Assembly (NCBI RefSeq): GCF_902167635.1
Contig: NZ_CABHMS010000001.1
Span: 992,001 to 1,056,000 of the forward strand
Reading direction: 5' to 3'
DNA length: 64,000 nucleotides
Origin: Chitinophaga vietnamensis
Lineage (GTDB): Bacteria; Bacteroidota; Bacteroidia; Chitinophagales; Chitinophagaceae
Shown here piece by piece: positions 55,960 to 64,000 of this stretch. The position numbers were made by a program, and so were the translations under genes. Under the pieces are notes generated by a model, which saw only the letters and a list, made by a program, of their open reading frames with translations, had not been told where the DNA came from and did no database searches. Numbering within the stretch: position 1 is the first letter of the stretch; every line of letters begins with the position of its first letter.

Positions 55960-58335
55960 TTATGCACTGCAGGTAACGCAGCCTTCTTCCATGGTGCATA
56001 CGGCGCCTACGGGAATATCGTCGATAGATACATCGCCGCCTTGTGCAACTACCGGTGCGATCTGCTGACCGGCTTGTTTCTCTACGGTGAACTGTACCGC
56101 CTGAGAAGCTGCCTGAGTACGCAGGTAGTACATACCTGTTTTGAGGCCTTTCTTCCATGCATAGAAGTGCATAGAGGTGAGCTTCGCTGTGGTAGGCGTA
56201 TCTACGAAGAGGTTGAGCGATTGCGACTGACAGATGAACGCGCCGCGGTCTGCCGCCATATCGATGATGTTACGTTGTTTGATCTCCCATACTGTTTTAT
56301 ACAGTTCCTTGATATTGGTCGGGATTTCGTTGATATGTTGGATAGATCCGTTGGAAGCAATGATCTTATTTTTCATGTCGTTGTCCCAGAGGCCCAGTTC
56401 TACGAGGTCTTTCAGCAGGTGCTTGTTCACTACTACGAACTCGCCGCTCAGTACACGGCGGGTGTAGATGTTGGAAGTGTAAGGTTCAAAGCACTCGTTG
56501 TTACCCAGTATCTGCGAAGTGGAAGCGGTAGGCATCGGCGCCAGCAGCAGGGAGTTACGGATACCGTCTTTGATGATGGCGGCTTTCAGCGCATCCCAGT
56601 TCCAGCGGGAAGAAGGTGTTACGTCCCACATGTCAAATTGCAGGATACCTTTAGAGGCGGGAGAGCCCGGGAAGGTTTCGTAGGCGCCTTCTTTCTTCGC
56701 GAGATCGTTGGAGGCAGAGAGGGCAGCGAAATAGATGGTCTCAAAAATTTCTTTGTTGAGTGTTTTCGCTTCATCGCTTTCAAACGGATAGCGCATCAGG
56801 ATGAAGGTATCTGCCAGGCCTTGCACACCCAGGCCGATCGGGCGGTGACGCAGGTTGCTGCGGCGTGCCTCTTCTACCGGGTAGTAGTTCTGGTCGATGA
56901 TCCTGTTCAGGTTGATGGCAGCCTGGTAGGTGACATCGTATAATTTCTGGTGATCGAACTGTCCTTCGTTCACGAAGCGGGGCAGCGCCAGGGATGCCAG
57001 GTTACATACGGCCACTTCGTTGGCGTCGGTATATTCGATGATCTCTGTGCAGAGGTTGGAGCTCTTGATGGTGCCCAGGTTCTGCTGGTTGGATTTGCGG
57101 TTGGCCGCATCTTTATACAGCAGGTAAGGGGTGCCGGTTTCGATCTGTGCGTCGAGGATGGCGAACCAGAGGTCCTGTGCTTTCACTGTTTTGCGTGCAC
57201 GGTTTTCCTTTTCGTATTTTTCGAAGAGCTGTTCAAATTCTTCGCCCCAGCATTCGTGCAATCCGGGGGCTTCGTGCGGGCAGAAGAGCGACCAGTCGCC
57301 ATTGCTTTCCACACGTTTCATGAACAGGTCTGGCACCCAGAGGGCGTAGAAGAGGTCGCGGGCGCGCATTTCCTCTTTACCGTGGTTTTTGCGCAGGTCG
57401 AGGAACTCGAAGATATCGGCATGCCATGGCTCCAGGTAGATAGCGAAGGCGCCTTTGCGCTTGCCGCCGCCCTGGTCTACGTAGCGGGCCGTATCATTGA
57501 ATACGCGCAGCATCGGGATGATACCATTGCTGGTACCGTTGGTGCCGCTGATATAAGAACCGGTAGCGCGGATGTTATGGATGCTCAGGCCAATACCGCC
57601 GGCGCTCTGGGATATTTTAGCAGTTTGTTTCAGGGTATCGTAGATACCTTCGATGCTGTCGTCCTGCATGGTGAGGAGGAAGCAGGAAGACATTTGCGGT
57701 TTCGGCGTACCTGCGTTGAAGAGGGTAGGCGTGGCATGTGTGAACCAGCGCTCGCTCATCAGGTTATATGTTTTGATGGCAGATTCGATATCTTCTTTGT
57801 GGATACCCACTGCTACGCGCATGAACATATGTTGCGGACGTTCTACTACCTTGCCGTCAGTTTTCAGCAGGTAAGAGCGTTCCAGCGTTTTGAAGCCGAA
57901 GTAATCGAAAGCGAAATCACGGTCGTAGATGATATTGGAATCCAGTATCTCTGCATTGGCTTCGATGATCTCCCATACATCATCAGATAACAAGGCAGCA
58001 GATTTACCGGTTTTCGGGTCGATATATTCATACAGTTTCTTCATCGTTTTGGAGAACGACTTCTCTGTATTTTTATGAAGATTACTTACCGCGATGCGGG
58101 ATGCCAGCAAGGCATAATCCGGATGTTTGGTGGTAAGCGAAGCGGCGGTTTCTGCGGCGAGATTGTCCAGTTCGGTGGTGGTAACGCCATCATACAATCC
58201 CTGTATCACTTTCTTGGCCACGTCGATGGAGTCTACATATTCCGTATTGAAGCCATAGCACAGCTTCTCAATACGTGCAGTGATCTTGTCAAATTTCACT
58301 GACTCTTTTCTGCCATCTCTCTTGATTACGAACAT
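55960..58335 (-). CDS. nrdA: Ribonucleoside-diphosphate reductase alpha subunit, class Ia
   Basis: 791 residues. It reduces ribonucleotides to deoxyribonucleotides for DNA synthesis. An ATP-cone occupies the first about 90 residues ([20 protein letters not shown]), which senses ATP/dATP. The catalytic cysteine lies in [16 protein letters not shown], the SSNLCTEI and [13 protein letters not shown] segments hold the radical-site cysteines, [16 protein letters not shown] is the usual loop, and the C-terminal tail EEGCVTCSA carries the CxxC for thioredoxin. It follows nrdB on the same strand after a 105-base gap with a perfect inverted repeat. Confidence 0.97.
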   Translation of the reverse strand: MFVIKRDGRKESVKFDKITARIEKLCYGFNTEYVDSIDVAKKVIQGLYDGVTTTELDNLAAETAASLTTKHPDYALLASRIAVSNLHKNTEKSFSKTMKKLYEYIDPKTGKSAALLSDDVWEIIEANAEILDSNIIYDRDFAFDYFGFKTLERSYLLKTDGKVVERPQHMFMRVAVGIHKEDIESAIKTYNLMSERWFTHATPTLFNAGTPKPQMSSCFLLTMQDDSIEGIYDTLKQTAKISQSAGGIGLSIHNIRATGSYISGTNGTSNGIIPMLRVFNDTARYVDQGGGKRKGAFAIYLEPWHADIFEFLDLRKNHGKEEMRARDLFYALWVPDLFMKRVESNGDWSLFCPHEAPGLHECWGEEFEQLFEKYEKENRARKTVKAQDLWFAILDAQIETGTPYLLYKDAANRKSNQQNLGTIKSSNLCTEIIEYTDANEVAVCNLASLALPRFVNEGQFDHQKLYDVTYQAAINLNRIIDQNYYPVEEARRSNLRHRPIGLGVQGLADTFILMRYPFESDEAKTLNKEIFETIYFAALSASNDLAKKEGAYETFPGSPASKGILQFDMWDVTPSSRWNWDALKAAIIKDGIRNSLLLAPMPTASTSQILGNNECFEPYTSNIYTRRVLSGEFVVVNKHLLKDLVELGLWDNDMKNKIIASNGSIQHINEIPTNIKELYKTVWEIKQRNIIDMAADRGAFICQSQSLNLFVDTPTTAKLTSMHFYAWKKGLKTGMYYLRTQAASQAVQFTVEKQAGQQIAPVVAQGGDVSIDDIPVGAVCTMEEGCVTCSA

Positions 58336-58371
58336 GGGTTTCTGAATTTAAGAGGTTAGAAATTATTTGGG

Positions 58372-58432
58372 GATTTTTTGATTTACGGATTTTTTGATTG
58401 GATAAATCAAAAAATCCGTAAATCAAAAAATC
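58372..58432. repeat. Perfect AT-rich inverted repeat between nrdB and nrdA
   Basis: 28-base perfect arms (58372-58399 and 58405-58432) with a 5-base loop GGATA. The core is GATTTACGGATTT. Related to the weaker repeat at 1953-2017. It may cause partial termination or protect the nrdB transcript end. Confidence 0.85.
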
Positions 58433-58440
58433 AAAAAATT

Positions 58441-59415
58441 TTAGAAGTCTTCTTCCAGGCTGAACGTCTGTGCATCCTTGGTGCCGCCCATTACGCCGGC
58501 TTTCTGGTAGTCGCCTACGCGTTTTTCGAAGAAGTTGGTCTTGCCCTGCAGGGAGATCATCTCCATGAAATCGAATGGGTTGGCTGCGTTGAAGAGTTTA
58601 GTATAGCCGAGTTCACCGAGCCATCTGTCGGCCACAAATTCAATATACTGGCTCATCAGGCGGCTGTTCATACCAATGAGGTCTACCGGTAATGCTTCGG
58701 TGATGAATTCTTTTTCAATTTTTACGGCGTCGCCGATTACCTGGTGCACTTGTTCTTCTGTCAGTTTGTTTTCGAGCATGCTGTAGAGCAGGCAGGCGAA
58801 TTCGCAGTGCAGGCCTTCGTCACGGCTGATCAGTTCATTGGAGAAGGTGAGGCCTGGCATCAGGCCGCGTTTTTTCAGCCAGAAGATAGAGCAGAAGCTG
58901 CCGCTGAAGAAGATGCCTTCTACAGCTGCAAAGGCCACCAGGCGCTCTGCGAAGGTGCCGTTCTCGATCCAGCGCAGGGCCCATTCCGCTTTCTTTTTCA
59001 CGGCGGGCACGGTCTCGATGGCGTGGAACAGGCGATCTTTCTCCACCGGGTCTTTTACATAAGTATCGATCAGTAAAGCATATGTTTCAGAGTGGATATT
59101 CTCCATCATGATCTGAAAACCATAAAAACAACGGGCTTCAGGTATCTGTACTTCGCTCATGAAGTTCACTGCCAGGTTCTCGTTCACGATACCATCGCTG
59201 GCGGCAAAGAAGGCCAGTACATGCGAGATAAAATGACGTTCTCCCTCGTTCAGGCTTGCCCAGTCTTTCATATCACTGCCCAGGTCTATCTCTTCGGCTG
59301 TCCAGAAACTGGCTTCATGCTTTTTATATTGCTCCCATATCTTGGGATAGTTGATCGGCAATAACACAAAACGGTCCTTGTTCTCTTTTAAAAGAATTTC
59401 ATTCTCGTTGTTCAT
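58441..59415 (-). CDS. nrdB: Ribonucleoside-diphosphate reductase beta subunit, class Ia
   Basis: 324 residues. It carries the diiron-tyrosyl radical passed to NrdA. Diiron ligand helices are visible: [57 protein letters not shown] and [15 protein letters not shown]. The radical-site Tyr is probably in the YGF/Y segment of the ENIHSE helix. The C-terminal tail TFSLEEDF docks to NrdA. It is first of the nrdB-nrdA pair and the promoter region lies upstream. Confidence 0.96.
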   Translation of the reverse strand: MNNENEILLKENKDRFVLLPINYPKIWEQYKKHEASFWTAEEIDLGSDMKDWASLNEGERHFISHVLAFFAASDGIVNENLAVNFMSEVQIPEARCFYGFQIMMENIHSETYALLIDTYVKDPVEKDRLFHAIETVPAVKKKAEWALRWIENGTFAERLVAFAAVEGIFFSGSFCSIFWLKKRGLMPGLTFSNELISRDEGLHCEFACLLYSMLENKLTEEQVHQVIGDAVKIEKEFITEALPVDLIGMNSRLMSQYIEFVADRWLGELGYTKLFNAANPFDFMEMISLQGKTNFFEKRVGDYQKAGVMGGTKDAQTFSLEEDF

Positions 59416-59740
59416 AATAAAAATTTTATATCGGGTGCTGTCGAAGGTTTCTGGTTTCTCGATTGGGGGGTCAGATGCTTGCCGCTACATTTCCTGTCAC
59501 ATCTATAATCGTCTGTCCTAAAAATCCATACGCTCAGGATTACAAATGTAAGAGCGAATACTTACCGGCCTAGATATAGTTTTCCACGCGTGTGGAAAAA
59601 CATTGTGGGTATTGTTAGAATACAGTGTGGTACGATGTTTCACGGGATTTTCATAATATTCACTTGATCATTTTTTTTATGTGTATAAGGAGAGAAAAAA
59701 TAACTCGTAATTTCCCTCCTGATATATTAAAAAATTACGT
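59416..59740 (-). promoter_or_regulatory. nrdBA promoter region with DnaA-box-like palindrome
   Basis: A minus-strand TACATTTG (59543-59550) matches TAnnTTTG and should drive nrdBA. TTTTCCAC (59580-59587) and GTGGAAAA (59592-59599) form a palindrome about 30 bases upstream of that box. One arm with its neighbour reads TTTTCCACA, matching the DnaA-box consensus TTWTNCACA. No gene is seen in the 325-base gap, and nothing else is obvious up to the ABC gene. Confidence 0.55.
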
Positions 59741-60382
59741 ATGCCCGAACCGGTTATAGTACTGGAAGCAATACAAAAGAGTTACCAGGATCACCTCGTG
59801 CTGGATATCCCGCGGCTGGAACTGCCCTCCGGCATCTACTGGCTGCTGGGAGAGAACGGCGCCGGCAAAACCACCTGCATGAAGGTGATGGCCGGCCTGC
59901 TCCCTTTCAAAGGCGAGATCACCCTGCAAGGTACGGTGAGCAGCCGCCGGGAGCCCGTTAAGTTCCGCCGCCTCATCAACTATGCGGAAGCGGAGCCGCT
60001 GTACCCTGCTTTCGTCACCGGCCGCGATCTGCTACAGCTCTACCTCCGTACCAAAGGAGGCGATACCGCCCGCATCGCCGCCATCGCGGAACAACTGGGT
60101 GTGAATAACTTTGTGAATAACCCGGTCAGCAGCTACTCCAGCGGCATGCTCAAAAAACTGTCGCTCCTCCTGGCCTTCACCGGCCAGCCCGCCGTCATCC
60201 TGCTCGATGAACCGCTCATCACCATCGATACCCGCACGGTAGCCGTCATGTATCAACTCATCCAGGAATACAGCGCCGCCGGCACCTCCTTCTGTATCAC
60301 CTCCCACCAGCCACTCGATCCCGCCGAAGTAACGCTCACGGGTACACTGAAACTGGCCAACCGGCACATCACGCTCAATTAA
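59741..60382 (+). CDS. ABC transporter ATP-binding protein
   Basis: 213 residues. Walker A GENGAGKTT (37-45), signature SYSSGMLKKLSLLLAF (about 131-146), Walker B VILLDEP (152-158) and a His-switch HQPLDP are all present. It energises a transporter with the membrane protein encoded 3 bases downstream. The export substrate is unknown. Overall style (short ABC-2-type exporter NBD) fits drug or lipid export. Confidence 0.92.
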   Translation: MPEPVIVLEAIQKSYQDHLVLDIPRLELPSGIYWLLGENGAGKTTCMKVMAGLLPFKGEITLQGTVSSRREPVKFRRLINYAEAEPLYPAFVTGRDLLQLYLRTKGGDTARIAAIAEQLGVNNFVNNPVSSYSSGMLKKLSLLLAFTGQPAVILLDEPLITIDTRTVAVMYQLIQEYSAAGTSFCITSHQPLDPAEVTLTGTLKLANRHITLN

Positions 60383-60385
60383 GAC

Positions 60386-61504
60386 ATGCAGCATATTTTT
60401 AATAAGATCATCGTCCGGCGCTTCTACCTGCAACATGCAGGATTTTTCTTCGTGCTGTTCTACTTTCTCTTCGGGGTTGTCGACAGCGGCAACCTGCTGT
60501 ACTATCACCTCGGACTGCTCAACGGATTCCTGCATCATTACGGCTTCCTCGCATTGGTGCTGCTCTCATGGGCGCTTTACAACACCATCCTGTGCACCGG
60601 CTATATGATGAAACTGTTGCAGCTCCCGGAATATACTTTTCTTTATACCACCATCGGCAGCCTGGACAAAAACGCCCGCCGCCGCCTCTGGTGGCGCTTG
60701 CAGGCGGGCATGTACCTGCCGGTGATCATCTACGGCGCCATCGCTATCGTATACGCCTGCACGAAACAACTGTACGCACAGGCAGCCATCATCGCCGTAT
60801 TTAACATCGCTATGTGCATCTGGCCCGCCGCCCTCTATGAAAGAAAACTCTGGCAACCCGACGTGTTCTTCTTCACCGGCGGCCTGCAACGCTGGCTCAA
60901 CAAGCATTTCACCAAACCGCCGTTTACCTGGTTCATCTATGAGATGTTCACCCGCTTCCCGCGGCGCATCATCCTCGTGAAAGTATACTCGCTGGGCATC
61001 CTCTGGCTTACCTTTTTCCTGATGGAACAAGGCAGCGACTTCGACCTGCGCGCCCTGCAGATCGGCATCATCTGCACCGCCCTGGTACATATGCAGCTGA
61101 TGAGCCACCAGCGTGCCTTTGAAGAGATATACACCGAGTTTATGCGCAACCTCCCCATCCCGCTATGGCAGCACTATGGCCGCCTGCTGGCTACCTGGTG
61201 CCTGCTCTATCTCCCGGAACTCATCATGATTACCGTCAACGCAAATACGAAAACAAATGTGCAGGGCCTGCTCATCGCTGCCGCCATGGGCTTCAGTTTG
61301 CTCGTCTTGTTCCGGACAATATTGTACTATCCTAAGGTCAATGCGGAAATTCACCTGCGATACCTGCTGGTCATCGCTTTCATCGATATCTTCCTCGTAC
61401 TGGGGCACTACGAGTGGCCGGCCATCCTGGCGATGCAGGCGGCAGCGGCGCTGATCTTTTTTAATAAGTCCAGGGTTTATGAACCGTATATAGAGACGGA
61501 ATAG
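60386..61504 (+). CDS. ABC transporter membrane subunit
   Basis: 372 residues with about eight membrane helices (AGFFFVLFYFLFGVVDSGNL, GFLALVLLSWALYNTILC, MYLPVIIYGAIAIVYAC, LYLPELIMITVN, LLVIAFIDIFLVLGHYEW). No conserved family motif was recognised. Its 3-base spacing from the ATP-binding gene makes it the partner subunit. Confidence 0.75.
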   Translation: MQHIFNKIIVRRFYLQHAGFFFVLFYFLFGVVDSGNLLYYHLGLLNGFLHHYGFLALVLLSWALYNTILCTGYMMKLLQLPEYTFLYTTIGSLDKNARRRLWWRLQAGMYLPVIIYGAIAIVYACTKQLYAQAAIIAVFNIAMCIWPAALYERKLWQPDVFFFTGGLQRWLNKHFTKPPFTWFIYEMFTRFPRRIILVKVYSLGILWLTFFLMEQGSDFDLRALQIGIICTALVHMQLMSHQRAFEEIYTEFMRNLPIPLWQHYGRLLATWCLLYLPELIMITVNANTKTNVQGLLIAAAMGFSLLVLFRTILYYPKVNAEIHLRYLLVIAFIDIFLVLGHYEWPAILAMQAAAALIFFNKSRVYEPYIETE

Positions 61505-61506
61505 CG

Positions 61507-61851
61507 TTATTTCTTTTTCTTCGATGCCTTCGCCACCTTGTTATATTCCAGCGCCAGCTTCACCCAGCGCTCCACCTGCTTTTTCGTTTTGAGCACATCT
61601 ACGTCCACAAACAAAAAGCCGGGCATCACCTTGCCGCTGTGCACCATCGGCTGCACGCCGTCCTCTTCGGCCATGGTGGCGGCAAGCACGGGATCGAGCC
61701 GCACCATCATCGTGTCGGTACGCACGCCGATGCACATTTTATCATCTACCATAAAACACAGTCCCCCGAACATTTTTTTCTCTTCTACCTGGGTCGTGGC
61801 GGCAGCGATCAGCTCACGCACTTTATCTGCCAGCGCTTCATTGATGGCCAT
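61507..61851 (-). CDS. TfoX/Sxy N-terminal domain protein
   Basis: 114 residues, matching the TfoX N-terminal domain: AATTQVEEKKMFGGLCFMVD and DDKMCIGVRTDTMMVRLDP. In gamma-proteobacteria TfoX regulates competence. In Bacteroidota single-domain versions are common and their role is unknown. Lys-rich C terminus (KASKKKK). It follows the 517-residue gene after 11 bases on the same strand, likely one operon. Confidence 0.88.
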   Translation of the reverse strand: MAINEALADKVRELIAAATTQVEEKKMFGGLCFMVDDKMCIGVRTDTMMVRLDPVLAATMAEEDGVQPMVHSGKVMPGFLFVDVDVLKTKKQVERWVKLALEYNKVAKASKKKK

Positions 61852-61862
61852 ATGATGAGGAT

Positions 61863-63416
61863 TTAGATTCTCTTTTCCTTATTCTGAAATTTCCGTTGGA
61901 TCACTTCCTGTACAGGAATGCCTTCTATCTTGCTTTCCAGCCAGGAGATAATATCCAGGTAGAGGAAGGAGCGGCGTTCGTACGGATCTTCAGAAATCTG
62001 TACCAGCCTGTCTTTCAGGTCCACAAAGGCGCTGCGCAGCGCCTTCGGATTGGCATAAATATATTTGCGCAGGAACTTCATGATCTCTTCCATCACCAAT
62101 CCAAGGTCTTTATGTTTGGAGATAAAGTGATAGACAGATTTGATGAGATATTCCACCAGGCTGTAGTTCTCCAGCTCATAATGCGCGATCAGGTGCAGGA
62201 TACGCGCAAAGCACTGGATATCTGCCCGCAGGTTGCCGATCTTCAGGTTGATGATCTTGTTCAGATAGATGATCGCCTTATCATTATCGCCACTGCCGAA
62301 GTAGAGGCAAGCGATCTTGTAATAGAACACCAGCACCCGGTGCTGGTCTATCTTCAAGGTATGATTGCTGATCTCTGTTTCCAGTTCCGGCACCATGGCC
62401 AAACCCTGTGTGAACGTGCCTTCCAGGAAATAGCGGTTGATCTTCGCCGTATACAGGTACACAAAAGCAGAGGTGCGCGTGTTCTCGTGGAAGTTCTCCT
62501 CATTGGCCCGGATAAAGGTCTCTAACTCACAAAGGGCGCTCTTGAATTTCTCGAAATTTGAAGTATAGAAATGTGCGGTCAGCAAATTATGCTGCGCCTT
62601 GATGTACAGGTCCATATCCGTTTGTTGTAAAGACGGATATTGTTTGAAGAGGTCCACCCACTTCTGGGTATAGCGGTAGTACATCACGAAATCCTGCAAG
62701 ATGTAGAAGTACCAGCACGAAGCCTGGAACATATACACTTTTTCGTAGAAGCTCATCTCCGAATGCGTGAGCGGCGGCAGCTGGCTCTCGAAGAAGGATT
62801 TCACCATTTCGGCATCGCGCGCATTGCGGGCATGGCCCAGCTTCAGGTACAGGCCGTACATGCGCAGCGACAGCGTAGAGAGACAGCTGATATTGGTGAG
62901 CTGTTGTTGTATCTGCCGCGATTCGGTGCTGAGCACGTCCGCACGGTTTTCCAGGCTGCGCGTGATATGCCGCGATTCTATCAGCTTCTCAAACTCCACG
63001 ATCTCATAAGTGAGCATCACTTCTTCCTGCTCCATCGCCTGTGCCTTGGCTTTGGCCAGTATCTTCAGGCTCTGGTTGTATAATCCTTTATTATAAAGCA
63101 CCCGGGCATGATCCAGCTGCTCACGCAGGTCGATCACCGGGTCTTTCTGTTTGTATAATTGCCGTAAATTGGTCAGCAGGTGCTTGTACAGGTGTGCCTT
63201 TACATTCGACAACTGTTGCTTCTTGAGATCCGGTACTTTCTTCAGGATCTGCTCCTCGTCATAGTCCTTCATTTTGTCCAGCGTACTGAATAGCTGGATG
63301 AACAGTACGTCTTCGCGTGTATTGTTCTTGTTAAATGCCAACTGGAAGCTCCGCTTTTCGGCCTTCGTCAGTGTTTTAATTAATATGAATAATGCATCAC
63401 TTTGGCTGTTGGGCAT
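61863..63416 (-). CDS. Helical-repeat (TPR-like) protein
   Basis: 517 residues, no signal peptide, almost entirely helical with TPR-like pairs (DHARVLYNKGLYNQSLKILA, KIACLYFGSGDNDKAIIYLN). A conserved N terminus reads ILIKTLTKAEKRSFQLAFNK. Similar proteins exist in Bacteroidota without assigned function. A scaffold or regulatory role is possible. It is divergent from leuC, with a minus-strand TAAATTTG promoter box at 63494-63501. Confidence 0.65.
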   Translation of the reverse strand: MPNSQSDALFILIKTLTKAEKRSFQLAFNKNNTREDVLFIQLFSTLDKMKDYDEEQILKKVPDLKKQQLSNVKAHLYKHLLTNLRQLYKQKDPVIDLREQLDHARVLYNKGLYNQSLKILAKAKAQAMEQEEVMLTYEIVEFEKLIESRHITRSLENRADVLSTESRQIQQQLTNISCLSTLSLRMYGLYLKLGHARNARDAEMVKSFFESQLPPLTHSEMSFYEKVYMFQASCWYFYILQDFVMYYRYTQKWVDLFKQYPSLQQTDMDLYIKAQHNLLTAHFYTSNFEKFKSALCELETFIRANEENFHENTRTSAFVYLYTAKINRYFLEGTFTQGLAMVPELETEISNHTLKIDQHRVLVFYYKIACLYFGSGDNDKAIIYLNKIINLKIGNLRADIQCFARILHLIAHYELENYSLVEYLIKSVYHFISKHKDLGLVMEEIMKFLRKYIYANPKALRSAFVDLKDRLVQISEDPYERRSFLYLDIISWLESKIEGIPVQEVIQRKFQNKEKRI

Positions 63417-63493
63417 CGTTAATTAAATCTTGTAAATAATTGATAAACAACAAATTGATGATTATCAGGTGCTGTTAAAAGTTGTAATTAAGG

Positions 63494-63536
63494 CAAATTT
63501 AGCGATATGATGATTAAATATCGTCCATTAGATTTG
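63494..63536. promoter_or_regulatory. Divergent promoter boxes for the helical-repeat gene and leuC
   Basis: TAAATTTG on the minus strand (63494-63501) and TAGATTTG on the plus strand (63529-63536) both match TAnnTTTG and point away from each other. Confidence 0.6.
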
Positions 63537-63570
63537 AAGGTATAAAACATTTTAAAAGGAAGCACAAAGG

Positions 63571-64000
63571 ATGGGAAAAACGTTATTTGACAAAATCTGG
63601 GACAGTCACATCGTGATGAGCAAGCCGGGGCATCCGGATGCGGTATATATCAATACCCATTTTATTCACGAGGTAACGAGCCCGCAGGCGTTCGATGGTT
63701 TGCGCAAGCGGAGTATCCCGGTTTTTCGTCCGCAGAAAACCAGGGCCACTGCCGACCACAACGTACCAACGATCGATCAGCACCTGCCGATCAAAGAAGC
63801 ATTGAGCCGCCACCAGGTAGAGATGCTCACGAAGAATACCGCTGAATTTGGCGTGGAGCTTTACGGCCTCGGTCATCCTTTCCAGGGCATCGTACACGTG
63901 ATCGGACCTGAACTGGGCATCACCCTGCCAGGCATGACCATCGTTTGCGGCGACAGCCACACATCCACGCACGGCGCCTTTGGCGCCATCGCATTCGGTA
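63571..64000 (+). CDS. leuC: 3-isopropylmalate dehydratase large subunit, N-terminal part
   Basis: Aconitase-family enzyme that isomerises 2-isopropylmalate in leucine synthesis with a [4Fe-4S] cluster. The visible 143 residues read [47 protein letters not shown] and [20 protein letters not shown]. The last carries GDSHT, typical of LeuC, and the first cluster cysteine follows outside the window. A good AAAGG ribosome site precedes the ATG at 63571. The remaining leu genes would lie downstream. Confidence 0.93.
   Translation, partial: MGKTLFDKIWDSHIVMSKPGHPDAVYINTHFIHEVTSPQAFDGLRKRSIPVFRPQKTRATADHNVPTIDQHLPIKEALSRHQVEMLTKNTAEFGVELYGLGHPFQGIVHVIGPELGITLPGMTIVCGDSHTSTHGAFGAIAFG

Noticed and set aside
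56041-57990. Plus-strand open frames of 300 and 346 codons opposite nrdA
   Set aside because: Complement shadows of nrdA, whose motifs are unmistakable. No recognisable protein is encoded.
59560-59640. Possible NrdR boxes upstream of nrdB
   Set aside because: A partial CTATAT core exists but the flanks and the paired spacing of NrdR boxes are not met. The DnaA-like palindrome is the stronger signal.
63417-63570. Leader-peptide attenuator or T-box for leuC
   Set aside because: No leucine-rich leader frame, T-box motif or terminator hairpin is visible in the 154 bases before the start.
1-64000. tRNA, rRNA or CRISPR arrays
   Set aside because: None with cloverleaf-like, ribosomal or regularly spaced repeat structure was recognised in the intergenic regions.

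Overview
The window comes from a Bacteroidota genome, most likely Chitinophagaceae (Chitinophaga-like). The grounds are TAnnTTTG-type promoter boxes, many N-terminal signals ending in AQ, SusD, DUF2851 and AsmA proteins, and a very large RHS locus of the kind seen in Chitinophaga. No tRNA, rRNA or CRISPR array was seen. The species is inferred, not shown.

Layout. (1) 1-2000, minus strand: a methionine/threonine branch operon (cystathionine synthase/lyase, then homoserine dehydrogenase cut by the window edge) under a SAM-I riboswitch with an intrinsic terminator. (2) 2040-5743: DUF2851, OsmC, an exported protein and lipoyl synthase. (3) 6005-11703: a TolC/adaptor/RND efflux operon. (4) 11762-18380: SdpI-like protein, AsmA protein, TrmH-type methyltransferase, an orphan SusD-like lipoprotein and a membrane methyltransferase-like protein, with two related long inverted repeats filling intergenic spaces. 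(5) 18449-25458: a four-gene operon of planctomycete type (DUF1549/DUF1553 cytochrome, DUF1501, beta-propeller, membrane cytochrome/LRR protein) with a palindrome at its promoter. (6) 25873-27082: isochorismatase-like hydrolase and a Crp-family regulator.

(7) 27279-53528 is the most interesting region: a tight seven-gene operon of exported proteins ending in a 2956-residue RHS protein with a variable C-terminal tip and a small AT-rich putative immunity gene. It is followed by a second RHS C-terminal half (1067 codons) with a different toxin tip, its own small gene, a similar terminator and an IS256-type element. The two RHS halves align for about 2.45 kb at a constant 3903-base offset (1301 codons) with no net indel. 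A single crossover between them would therefore replace the active toxin/immunity pair by the second pair in frame. The second copy has no signal peptide and looks like a stored cassette.

(8) 53585-64000: GH28 polygalacturonase-like lipoprotein, a small lipoprotein, class Ia ribonucleotide reductase (nrdB then nrdA) with a DnaA-box-like palindrome upstream, an ABC transporter pair, a TfoX-like protein, a helical-repeat-like protein, and the start of leuC.

Overall, a housekeeping and metabolic backbone is interrupted by an accessory block for inter-bacterial antagonism and by several families of long inverted repeats. Functions are inferred by recognising protein motifs by eye; no database search was run.
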